From: Saccharopolyspora_C sp040643635
Lineage (GTDB): Bacteria > Actinomycetota > Actinomycetes > Mycobacteriales > Pseudonocardiaceae
Assembly (NCBI RefSeq): GCF_040643635.1
Contig: NZ_JBEYUS010000010.1
Coordinates: forward strand, 67,752 to 131,751
Length of the DNA: 64,000 nucleotides
Reading direction: 5' to 3'
How positions within the stretch are numbered: the first letter of the stretch is position 1; every line of letters starts with the position of its first letter. The notes beneath the pieces were generated by a model. The model was not told the DNA's origin, ran no database searches, and worked only from the letters and a program-made list of their open reading frames with translations. Shown one piece after another: positions 32,508 to 39,772 of this stretch. The translations under genes were made by a program, and so were the position numbers.

Positions 32508-33323
32508 GAGCGAGAGGGTAAGGGACGGAGATCGTCTCACGTCCGGCGGTACCCGGTTCGTTATCCCCGGTCCGGGCCGCGTTCGCGCCACTGTGGCCGG
32601 TCGTGGACGCGGCGGCGGGTGGCGGTACCGGGGAAAACGCCTGGTTGACGAGTCAAGTTGTCCCGCGGGTGCGGTCGCACCGCAGGTGGCTCGCGGTGCG
32701 GCGGGTGATCGTGGGGCGAGGTCCACTGTGGATCTTGATCGACTTCTGCGGCGGGCGCCCCGCGGGGCGCGGCGTCGCCACCGGCTCCGCCGGAAGTGCG
32801 GCGTGCGGAATTCCCGCGAGGCTGATAATTCTTGCTGGATCGCATCGTCGCGAACGGGAGAGCGGCCGTTCGGTGAATCCGAAAATGGCGACCCGAGGTG
32901 AATTCACCACGCGACCGACGCACTTTTTCGAAGGTCGCAAAAAGCGCTGTGAACTGCGGCGATGTCACTTCTGAATCGCCGAGACGGTATTCATCGAGCG
33001 GGCCCCATCTCATTTCCAGACACCATTGATCCGAGGGTGTGACATTCCTGGATCGGTACCCGCTCCGCGGTTAACGTGAAGCGGCGCGCGGCCGCGATCT
33101 TCCCCCCGCGATCCTCGGCAACCGCCGCGATCGACGGCCACCCCGGAGGCGGCGAACGCCCGGCCGCGCCCGAACCAGGCCCGACGACGCCGTCGCGGCC
33201 ACCGCACCCGGCCCCACCGCGCCGCATCGCGCCCCGCCGAGGCCCCGCCCGCCAGGGGGACCACCCCGTCGGAACCGCGCGGCGCCCCGGCGCGCGGCGG
33301 ACACCGGTGACCGGAGGAGACCG
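32508..33323. other. 816-bp intergenic region without a supported gene
   Basis: Composition becomes less GC-rich between about 32810 and 33070, including CTTTTT and AAAAAG runs near 32930. A perfect 12-bp palindrome GGTGAATTCACC lies at 32897-32908. Open frames on either strand lack codon bias and ribosome-binding sites. The part just before 33324 (GGAGGAG at 33312) is the leader of the MFS gene. A small RNA or an upstream promoter is possible but not demonstrable here. Confidence 0.5.
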
Positions 33324-34607
33324 ATGCAGCAGGCGAACCGGCCCGGCACCGCGGTACCGCCGCACCGGGCAGGACCTCGCGGTTTCCTCACCGCGATGGT
33401 CGTCGACACCATCGGTTCCGGGGTGTGGGTGACGTTCTCGCTGCTGTACTTCACCGAAGGGCGCGGCATCCCGCTGGCCACCGCCGGAACCGCGCTCAGC
33501 ACCGGATCGCTCGCCGCGCTCGTGCTCGGCGGGCTCGCCGCGGGCGCGTTCGCCGACCGCGTCGGCCCCTACCCGGCCGCGGTGCTGAGCTGCGCGATCC
33601 GCGCGCTGGTGTTCCCCGCCTACCTGTGGGCCGACACCCCGGCCGCGGTGGTGGTGATCGCGTTCGGGGTGAGCCTCGGCGACCGGCTCTACTGGGCCGC
33701 GCACGGCGGGCTCGTCGCCGGGATCACCTCCGATGAGCAGGCGCGACGCCGGTTCTTCGCGCTGCTCAACGGGTTGCGCACGATGGGACTCGGGCTCGGC
33801 GCCCTGGTCGTCGCCGTCGGCGCCGCGCTGGAGCAGTGGTCCGGGCCGGTGTTCTGGACGGCGATACCGCTGCTCAACGCGGCCGGATTCGCCGTCGCCG
33901 GCCTGCTGTTCCGGCGCATCGGCGCGCGCGCCCCGCGGCACCGGCCGTCGGCCGCGGTGACCCGCGGGTACCGCGAGGTGTTCGCGAACCGGCGGTTCCT
34001 CGCGTTCACCGGCGCGACCCTCGCGCTCACCCTCGCCGCCGTCGCGTTCGAATCGATCCTGCCGATCTACCTGCGTTGGCTCGGGCTGCCGCTGTGGCTG
34101 CCGCCGGTCGCGTACGTGCTGTCCTGCCTGGCGATCCCCGCGTTCCAGCCCGTCGTCCTGCGCTGGGGCAGGGGACGGGCGCCGATGCGGCTGATGGCGC
34201 GGTCCGCGCTGCTCGTCGCCGCATCGCTCGGCGGATTCCTGCTGCTCGTCGGCCGGAACGTGTCCGGCGCGGCGCTGCTGCTGGTGGTGCTGGTTCTGGT
34301 GTTCAGCCTCGGGCAGGCGCTGTTCGGGGCGGTGGCGATGGTCATCGTGCTCGACTTCGCCGGCGGCTCGGGCGCGGGCCGCTACGGCGCCTGCTACCAG
34401 CTGGTGTGGGGGATCGCGAGCGCCGTCGGACCCGGGCTGAACACCGTGCTGTTCGCGGTGTCCGGCACGGCGCCGTGGCTGGTGCTGGCCGGTGCGCTGC
34501 TCGCCGCCGCACTCGTCTACCGGCGCCTCGACCGCACCGCGCCCCCGGGAGCCGACCGATCCCGGGGGCGCGCGGTGGCGCCACCGCGCCGCGTGCGGGC
34601 GAGGTGA
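33324..34607 (+). CDS. MFS transporter, probable drug or metabolite efflux
   Basis: A 427-residue twelve-helix permease. The first helices (FLTAMVVDTIGSGVWVTFSLLYFTEGRGIPLATAG) and the loop AAGAFADRVGPYPAAV (a relaxed form of the GxLaDrxGxr motif) fit the DHA1-like efflux group. Later helices are rich in LLLVVLVLVF-type hydrophobic runs. ATG at 33324 has GGAGGAG eight bases upstream. It has no operon partner, so the exported substrate is unknown. Confidence 0.85.
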   Translation: MQQANRPGTAVPPHRAGPRGFLTAMVVDTIGSGVWVTFSLLYFTEGRGIPLATAGTALSTGSLAALVLGGLAAGAFADRVGPYPAAVLSCAIRALVFPAYLWADTPAAVVVIAFGVSLGDRLYWAAHGGLVAGITSDEQARRRFFALLNGLRTMGLGLGALVVAVGAALEQWSGPVFWTAIPLLNAAGFAVAGLLFRRIGARAPRHRPSAAVTRGYREVFANRRFLAFTGATLALTLAAVAFESILPIYLRWLGLPLWLPPVAYVLSCLAIPAFQPVVLRWGRGRAPMRLMARSALLVAASLGGFLLLVGRNVSGAALLLVVLVLVFSLGQALFGAVAMVIVLDFAGGSGAGRYGACYQLVWGIASAVGPGLNTVLFAVSGTAPWLVLAGALLAAALVYRRLDRTAPPGADRSRGRAVAPPRRVRAR

Positions 34608-34614
34608 GCGAACG

Positions 34615-34797
34615 TCAGCGGCCGTGCCGGACCAGGCCCGCGATCTCCACCGGGGCCACGATCGCCAGCGCCGCCGCGATCTCGGTGCGGCCGAACCTGG
34701 CGATCAGCAGGTCCAGCTCGATCGCCGCCACCTCCGGGTCCCGCGGTGCCTGCTCGTCCACCAGCTGTCGAACCCGCTCGACCAATCCCTCGTGCAT
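34615..34797 (-). CDS. Small protein, unknown function
   Basis: A 60-residue acidic, helical protein (MHEGLVERVRQLVDEQAPRD, then VAAIELDLLIARFGRTEIAAALAIVAPVEIAGLVRHG). GGGAGTGTG precedes the ATG at 34797. It is convergent with the MFS gene. The pattern of two amphipathic helices is common in short actinomycete regulators, but I do not recognise the family. Confidence 0.6.
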   Translation of the reverse strand: MHEGLVERVRQLVDEQAPRDPEVAAIELDLLIARFGRTEIAAALAIVAPVEIAGLVRHGR

Positions 34798-35117
34798 CGC
34801 ACACTCCCTGCGTCGTCGGTGGGGCGAGCAGTGGGACCGGCCGCCGCGGCGGGCATGACGGCGTACTAGCGAGCACCCACCCTTCGAGTGGAGTCGAGCC
34901 GGATTCCTTGACCGTGGCGCCGAAATCTGCGGCTGCCGCCCGGATTGGGCCGAACGGGCGATTGCGATCCGGGGTCGTTCGACCGGGCGGACGGCGCAGC
35001 TGCGGCGTTCACCCGGTGCGCCGTTCGACCTGGCGAGCGCGGCGGGGCCGCGGCCTAAGCTGATCTCCGGAGTTCGCGGTGATCGGCACCGCGGCCTGCG
35101 CTCGAGGAGTGGATCGA
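34798..35117. other. Intergenic region between divergent small gene and GH114 gene
   Basis: A 320-bp stretch that must hold the promoters of the small gene at 34797 and the GH114 lipoprotein at 35118. CTCGAGGAG at 35101-35109 is the ribosome-binding site of the latter. No gene, repeat or clear operator was found. Confidence 0.5.
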
Positions 35118-35981
35118 ATGGGCTGCGCACCGCTGGCGACGCGCTGCGCCGTGCTCGGCGCGGCAGTGCTCGCACTGGCCGCCTGCGGGACCGAGCCGGA
35201 CCAGCCGGTGGTGCGCGACATCGCCGCCGAAGCTCCCACCGGCCCGGACCGCAGCGCGCCACCTGTAGGCGGCGTGCACGACTACCAGCTCGGCGGCGCC
35301 TACCCGCCGCCCGCCGGAGTCACCGTCGTGACCAGGGACAGCACCGCGGAACCGGTGCCGGGGCTGCACAACATCTGCTACGTCAACGGATTCCAGACCC
35401 AACCGGCCGACCGCGACCTCTGGCTGGAGCAGCGGCGCGACCTGGTGCTGTCCGGGCCCGACGGGGAACCGGTGATCGATCCGGACTGGCCGGACGAACT
35501 CCTGCTGGACACCTCCACCGAACAGCACCGCACCCGGCTCGCCGAGATCATCGGCGCCACCGTGGCCGACTGCGCCGCCCGCGGCTTCGACTCCGTGGAA
35601 CTGGACAACCTCGACTCCTACACCCGCTCCGACGGGGCGCTCGACGCCGACGACAACCTCACCTTCGCGCGCCTGCTGGTCGACGCCGCGCACGGTGCCG
35701 GGCTCGCCGTGGCGCAGAAGAACGCCCCCGACCTCGGTGTGCGCGGCAAGGACGAGGCCGGCTACGACTTCGCGATCGCCGAGAGCTGCCACCGCTGGAC
35801 CGAGTGCGCGGACTACACCGAGCACTACGGCGGCCTGGTGCTCGACATCGAGTACGCCGACGACCTGCGCGGCACCTTCCCCGAGGTCTGCGCCGACCCG
35901 GAGACCCCCGCCACCACCACGCTGCGCGACCACGACCTCGTGCCGCCCGCGGACCCCGCCCACGTCTTCGACCACTGCTGA
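35118..35981 (+). CDS. GH114-family lipoprotein (endo-alpha-1,4-polygalactosaminidase-like)
   Basis: A 287-residue secreted lipoprotein. Residues 1-22 form a signal with lipobox LAAC at 20-23, so Cys23 should be lipidated. The mature domain fits glycoside hydrolase family 114: YQLGGAYPPPAGVTVVTRD, ICYVNGFQTQPADR, DCAARGFDSVELDNLDSY with the catalytic-region acids near residue 160, NLTFARLLVDAAHGAGLAVAQKNAPDL and LDIEYADD. Family members cut galactosamine-containing polysaccharides. It probably acts on the outside of the cell on an aminosugar polymer. ATG at 35118 is fixed by GAGGAG upstream and the lipobox. Confidence 0.85.
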   Translation: MGCAPLATRCAVLGAAVLALAACGTEPDQPVVRDIAAEAPTGPDRSAPPVGGVHDYQLGGAYPPPAGVTVVTRDSTAEPVPGLHNICYVNGFQTQPADRDLWLEQRRDLVLSGPDGEPVIDPDWPDELLLDTSTEQHRTRLAEIIGATVADCAARGFDSVELDNLDSYTRSDGALDADDNLTFARLLVDAAHGAGLAVAQKNAPDLGVRGKDEAGYDFAIAESCHRWTECADYTEHYGGLVLDIEYADDLRGTFPEVCADPETPATTTLRDHDLVPPADPAHVFDHC

Positions 35982-36124
35982 GCCCGCCCGGCGTCGTCGC
36001 CGCGGGACGGGAATCCGCAGCGGCACGGGATCACCGGGGCTCTTGCTGGGCCGTCCGGGTGGAGTGCGCGGCGTCGTCCGGCGAGTCGTCGTCATCGGGG
36101 CCCCGGTGCCGGACAATTCCGGTC

Positions 36125-36775
36125 GTGCGGGACAACCGAGCCGACGAAGGCAGGACGACCCTCCGGGACGCGGGCGGCGCGTTCGTGTTCCGGCGCGACC
36201 ACCGGCTGATGAGCGTCGGCGATGCCGCGACCGACGTGGTGCTCCTCGGCGCCGGCCTGGTCAAGATCGTGCTGCCGGACCGGGCGGGGGGTCAGCCGAT
36301 CGCCGGGGTGTGCGGTCCAGGGGAACTGCTCGGCGACATCGGTGCGATGTACGCGGAGGTCCGCACCGCGAGCGTCGTCGCGCTCTCCCCGGGGCACGGG
36401 TGGCGCCTCCCGGCGGATCGTTTCCTGCACCTGCACGACCAGCACCGATCGGTGCGCGACCTGGTCCACGAGACCTTGCGGCGGCGCCAGCAGATCCTCG
36501 ACGAGCGCCAGGTGTGGCAGACCCGGACGCTGCTGGTGCGGCTCGCGCGGGAACTCCGGTTCTGGGCGGACCGGTTCGGGCGGCGCACCGACGCCGGAGC
36601 GCGCGTCGACGGGCTCACGCAGGAGGACATCGCGGGCGTGCTCGGAGCGTCCCGCCAGCACGTCGAGGACGAGTTGCGCAGACTGCGCGAGCAAGGCCTG
36701 ATCCGCACCGCCCGGTGCACGTTCACGGTCGTCGACCCGGCGAGGCTGGACGAGCTGATCCAGCCGGATCGCTGA
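36125..36775 (+). CDS. Crp/Fnr-family regulator with divergent cNMP domain
   Basis: A 216-residue regulator. The N-terminal cupin-like sensor (VGDAATDVVLLGAGLVKIVLPDRAGGQPIAGVCGPGELLGDIGAMY) keeps the GELLGDIG loop typical of cyclic-nucleotide-binding domains but lacks the full PxGE...RSA cassette. The C-terminal helix-turn-helix is GLTQEDIAGVLGASRQHVEDELRRLREQGLI. GTG at 36125 is the most upstream plausible start; no strong ribosome-binding site is present. It lies 84 bp upstream of the nucleotidyl-cyclase-like gene on the same strand, so it may sense that protein's product, but this is inference. Confidence 0.82.
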   Translation: MRDNRADEGRTTLRDAGGAFVFRRDHRLMSVGDAATDVVLLGAGLVKIVLPDRAGGQPIAGVCGPGELLGDIGAMYAEVRTASVVALSPGHGWRLPADRFLHLHDQHRSVRDLVHETLRRRQQILDERQVWQTRTLLVRLARELRFWADRFGRRTDAGARVDGLTQEDIAGVLGASRQHVEDELRRLREQGLIRTARCTFTVVDPARLDELIQPDR

Positions 36776-36859
36776 TACCCCCGGAAATCCGGGAGTGCGG
36801 GCGGTGACCCCGTTCCACGATGGCTCCTCCGAACGTGATCACTCGTCTGGAGGATTTCA

Positions 36860-37657
36860 GTGCCACACGTGTCCCCAACCCGGACCTTGCTCGGCGTCGA
36901 CGTCGTCGGCTCCGCGCGCATCCCCGGCTACCACGCCGAGGAGATCCCCGCCGCCATCGCCGAACTGCTCGACACCGCGCTGACCACGGCCGAGATCAGC
37001 CGCGACGAGGTGCTCAGCTGGGACTCGACCGGCGACGGCGCGCTGCTGACGCTGCCCGGTTCCCTGCTGGGATCGGTGCTCGACGCGGCCGCGAAGCTCG
37101 AATCGGCCGCGATCCGCCGGAACCAGCGGCGCAAACCGGAGATCCTGCTGCGGGTCGCCGTGGAATCCGGCCCGGTGCACGGCGGCGCGTACTACGAGCG
37201 GTCGAAGGTGACGTTGACCCGGATGCTCGACGCCGACGCGTTCAAGCAGCTGTTCGGCCGCTGCCGCGCCGAGCGCGGGATCGCCACCGCGCTCATCGTG
37301 TCCGACCACGCGAAGAAGGTCGCCTTCAGCGGTGACCACGTGCGGGAGCTGCAGGAGGACGAGTTCGTCCCGCTGCACGTCGGCAACAAGGAGCACGACG
37401 AGACCGCGTGGGTGCGCGTGCCCGGCTGCGACCCCGGCCTCGTGCAGCGGTTCCTGCCCGGCCCCGACGGCTCCGCACCGGACGACCGGCCGACGCACCC
37501 CGGCGATGCCCGGGACGACGGCCGGGCGGGAGGCGCCGCGGCGGAATCCCCGCAGCCGGACGGATCCCCGCAGCCCAGCGTGCAGAACGTGATCAACGGA
37601 TCGTCCCGCAAGTCGTTCCAGGGCGGTGTGATCAACGGCGACATCACCTTCCACTAG
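36860..37657 (+). CDS. Nucleotidyl-cyclase-like protein with C-terminal RHIM/PP-like amyloid motif
   Basis: A 265-residue protein. Residues 8-155 resemble a class III nucleotide cyclase core: LLGVDVVGSA with a metal-type Asp14, SWDSTGDGALLTLP with the GDG turn at 58-60, and LRVAVESGPVHGGAYYERSKVTLTRMLDA. A disordered Pro/Gly/Asp-rich linker (200-240) leads to a last segment at 243-265 with N243, N246-G247, Q254-G255-G256, N259-G260 and a hydrophobic end. That pattern fits the RHIM-like (PP) amyloid signalling motifs of actinobacterial conflict proteins. GTG at 36860 has TGGAGGA six bases upstream. Likely role: signalling or regulated cell death, unproven. Confidence 0.75.
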   Translation: MPHVSPTRTLLGVDVVGSARIPGYHAEEIPAAIAELLDTALTTAEISRDEVLSWDSTGDGALLTLPGSLLGSVLDAAAKLESAAIRRNQRRKPEILLRVAVESGPVHGGAYYERSKVTLTRMLDADAFKQLFGRCRAERGIATALIVSDHAKKVAFSGDHVRELQEDEFVPLHVGNKEHDETAWVRVPGCDPGLVQRFLPGPDGSAPDDRPTHPGDARDDGRAGGAAAESPQPDGSPQPSVQNVINGSSRKSFQGGVINGDITFH

Positions 37658-37669
37658 CGCCGGGATCGC

Positions 37670-37696
37670 AGCGGCCGCCGGTCGGGGGCGGCCGCT
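37670..37696. terminator. Bidirectional hairpin terminator
   Basis: A perfect 10-bp stem (AGCGGCCGCC and its complement) with a 7-nt loop lies between the convergent cyclase-like gene and the carboxymuconolactone decarboxylase-like gene. Confidence 0.75.
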
Positions 37697-37697
37697 C

Positions 37698-38156
37698 TCA
37701 TCCCCGCACCCCCGCGGATCCGATGGCGAGGCGGTTGAAGGTGTTGATCAGGCTGATCGTCCACAGCAGGTGAGCGAGCTGGGCCTGGTCGAAGTGGGTT
37801 TCGGCGGACCGGTAGTCCTCGTCGGGGACCTGTCCGCCGGGCAGCAGCGTGACCGCTTCGGCGAGCTGCAGCGCGGCCCGCTCGGGCGCGGTGAACTCGG
37901 ACGAGCCGGCCCAGCGGACCAGCGCGTCCAGTCGCTGCCGGGACGCGCCGAGCTCCTGCGCCCGCACCGTGTGCAGGCCGGTGCAGAACGCGCAGCCGTT
38001 GAGCTGCGAGGCGTGCAACCGCACCAGCTCCAGCAGGACCGGGTCCAGACCGGCGTCCTGCGCGGCGGCACCGGACCGCTCGGCCAGCCGCTGCAGGTCG
38101 GCGAAGTCGTCCGGGGTGAGCGCGAGCAGGTCGAGGCGGGGCGTGAGCGTGGTCAT
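37698..38156 (-). CDS. Carboxymuconolactone-decarboxylase-like / AhpD-like protein
   Basis: A 152-residue all-helical protein of the CMD/AhpD family. The active-site region is LLELVRLHASQLNGCAFCTGLHTVRAQELG near residue 42, with the redox CxxC (CAFC) followed by His, typical of alkylhydroperoxidase-type members. A second helical block LLWTISLINTFNRLAIGS ends the protein. It is the last gene of the nine-gene minus-strand operon and overlaps the ligase stop by 4 bp. It could protect the pathway from peroxide or catalyse a late step; which one is unknown. Confidence 0.88.
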   Translation of the reverse strand: MTTLTPRLDLLALTPDDFADLQRLAERSGAAAQDAGLDPVLLELVRLHASQLNGCAFCTGLHTVRAQELGASRQRLDALVRWAGSSEFTAPERAALQLAEAVTLLPGGQVPDEDYRSAETHFDQAQLAHLLWTISLINTFNRLAIGSAGVRG

Positions 38157-39772
38157 CGGGTTCCTCCCGGTGCGGTGGTGCGCTCGGTGGCGAGCGCGGT
38201 GACGGTGCGGCGGCAGACCTTGCCGGTCGGTGCCAGGGGGAGTTCGGGCAATACCAGCAGGAATTCCGGCAGCTTGCGGCGTTCCAGGCCGCGGTCTCGC
38301 TCCAGGAATCCGGTGAGCGCGTCGAGGGTGAGCTCCGCGGTGCCGGGGGTGTGGCTCACGCAGGCGCACAGCCGTTCGCCGAGGTCGTCGTCGGGGATCC
38401 CGACGCAGGCCACGTCGACGACCGACGGGTGCGCGGCGATCTCGCGTTCGACCTCGGCCGGGCTGATGTGGTATCCGCCGCGCGAGACGACCTGGCGCAA
38501 CCGGCCCAGCACGTGCAGCCTGCCGTGCTCGTCGAGCATCCCGCGGTCCCCGCTGCGCACCCAGCCGTCCGCGGTGCGGTAGCGGCCGTCGAGCTCCGGG
38601 TCGGCGACGTAGCTCAGCGGGGTCATCGGGCCACGGGCCAGGATCTGGCCGCTCTCCCCGCGCGGCACCTCGTCCTCGGCGGCGTCGACGACGCGGATCT
38701 CGGCGACGGCGGGGTCCGGCAGGCCGGTGCCGGGCGCGCTCGGGGTGCGGGCGGTGTGGCAGTTGATGCCGTCCGAGGAGCCGTACACGCTGATCACCCG
38801 GGCGCCGAACCGGTCCGCGGCGGCATCCCGGGCCACGTCGGACAGCGGGGCTCCGCTGGACACGACGACGCGCACGGAGGAGAGATCCTCGTCCGGGGCC
38901 GCCGGGTGGTCGGCGAGGCGGCGCAGCATCGTCGGCACCCCGAACACGTGGCCGGGCCGGTGGTGCCCGATCAGCTCGAAGGTGCGGGCCACGTCGAAAC
39001 CGCCGGGCAGCACGAGCGTGGCGCCCAGCGCGGCGATCGCGACGTGCGTCGCGCAGGAACCGTAGGACGAGGCCATCGACATCAGCAGCAGCGCCCGCAT
39101 CGGCACCGGCCCGGCTTCCGCGAGGGCCCGCACGTAGTTCGCCCGGCCCCCGGCCATCGCGTTGTGCGAGTAGGCGATCATCTTCGGCTCCGCCTCGGAA
39201 CCGGAGGTGACCAGGATGCGCACCGGCGCTTCCGGGTCGTGCTCCCGCGCCGCCCACCGCGCCGCCGGGGCGTCGTCCAGCGACCGCGGGCCGGATTCCC
39301 CGGCACCGAAGGTGAAGGCGCGGCGCAGGTAGGGGAGTGCACGTGCGTCGTCGGCGTCCTCGGTGGTGCCGAAGATCGCCGCGGCCGCCCGGGACCGGCC
39401 CAGCAGGCTGCGGGTGTCCCGGAATCCGCGCCCCGCCGGGTAGGCGAGGACCACACCGCCGACGGCGGCGACGGCGAGTTCCGCGATGGCCATCCGACTG
39501 CCGTTGGGCAGCCGGATGCCGACGACGTCGCCCGCGCCGATCCCCGCGCGGTCCAGGGCCGCCGCGACCCGGTCCACCTCGCGGTCCAGCGCCGCGTAGT
39601 CCAGCACGCCGTCGGCGTCGAGCACCGCTTCCCGGTGCGGATGGGCGCGGACCTGCTCGCGGAACAGGGCGTGCACGTCGCGGCCCGGGCAGTGCCCGTC
39701 CCGGACCCACCGCGCGCGCAGCGCGGCGGGCACCAGGTCGCCGATGGCGACCCGATCGGTGCTGTCGATCAT
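38153..39772 (-). CDS. AMP-dependent acyl-adenylating ligase (aryl/fatty acid-CoA ligase type)
   Basis: A 539-residue ANL-superfamily enzyme. Core motifs are VTSGSEAEPKMIAYSH (A3, near residue 190), VYGSSDGIN (A5), RSGDRGMLDEHGRLHVLGRLRQVVSRGGYHISPAEVE (A7-A8) and PTGKVCRR (catalytic lysine, A10). The layout resembles aryl-acid ligases such as 2,3-dihydroxybenzoate-AMP ligases more than acetyl-CoA synthetases. It activates a carboxylic acid as acyl-AMP and probably as a CoA thioester, in the cytosol. ATG at 39772 overlaps the CoA transferase stop. It belongs to the putative biosynthetic operon. Confidence 0.9.
   Translation of the reverse strand: MIDSTDRVAIGDLVPAALRARWVRDGHCPGRDVHALFREQVRAHPHREAVLDADGVLDYAALDREVDRVAAALDRAGIGAGDVVGIRLPNGSRMAIAELAVAAVGGVVLAYPAGRGFRDTRSLLGRSRAAAAIFGTTEDADDARALPYLRRAFTFGAGESGPRSLDDAPAARWAAREHDPEAPVRILVTSGSEAEPKMIAYSHNAMAGGRANYVRALAEAGPVPMRALLLMSMASSYGSCATHVAIAALGATLVLPGGFDVARTFELIGHHRPGHVFGVPTMLRRLADHPAAPDEDLSSVRVVVSSGAPLSDVARDAAADRFGARVISVYGSSDGINCHTARTPSAPGTGLPDPAVAEIRVVDAAEDEVPRGESGQILARGPMTPLSYVADPELDGRYRTADGWVRSGDRGMLDEHGRLHVLGRLRQVVSRGGYHISPAEVEREIAAHPSVVDVACVGIPDDDLGERLCACVSHTPGTAELTLDALTGFLERDRGLERRKLPEFLLVLPELPLAPTGKVCRRTVTALATERTTAPGGTR

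Noticed and set aside
32561..33013. A 150-residue minus-strand frame and a 123-residue plus-strand frame in the large gap
   Set aside because: Neither has a ribosome-binding site, third-position GC bias or a recognisable motif.
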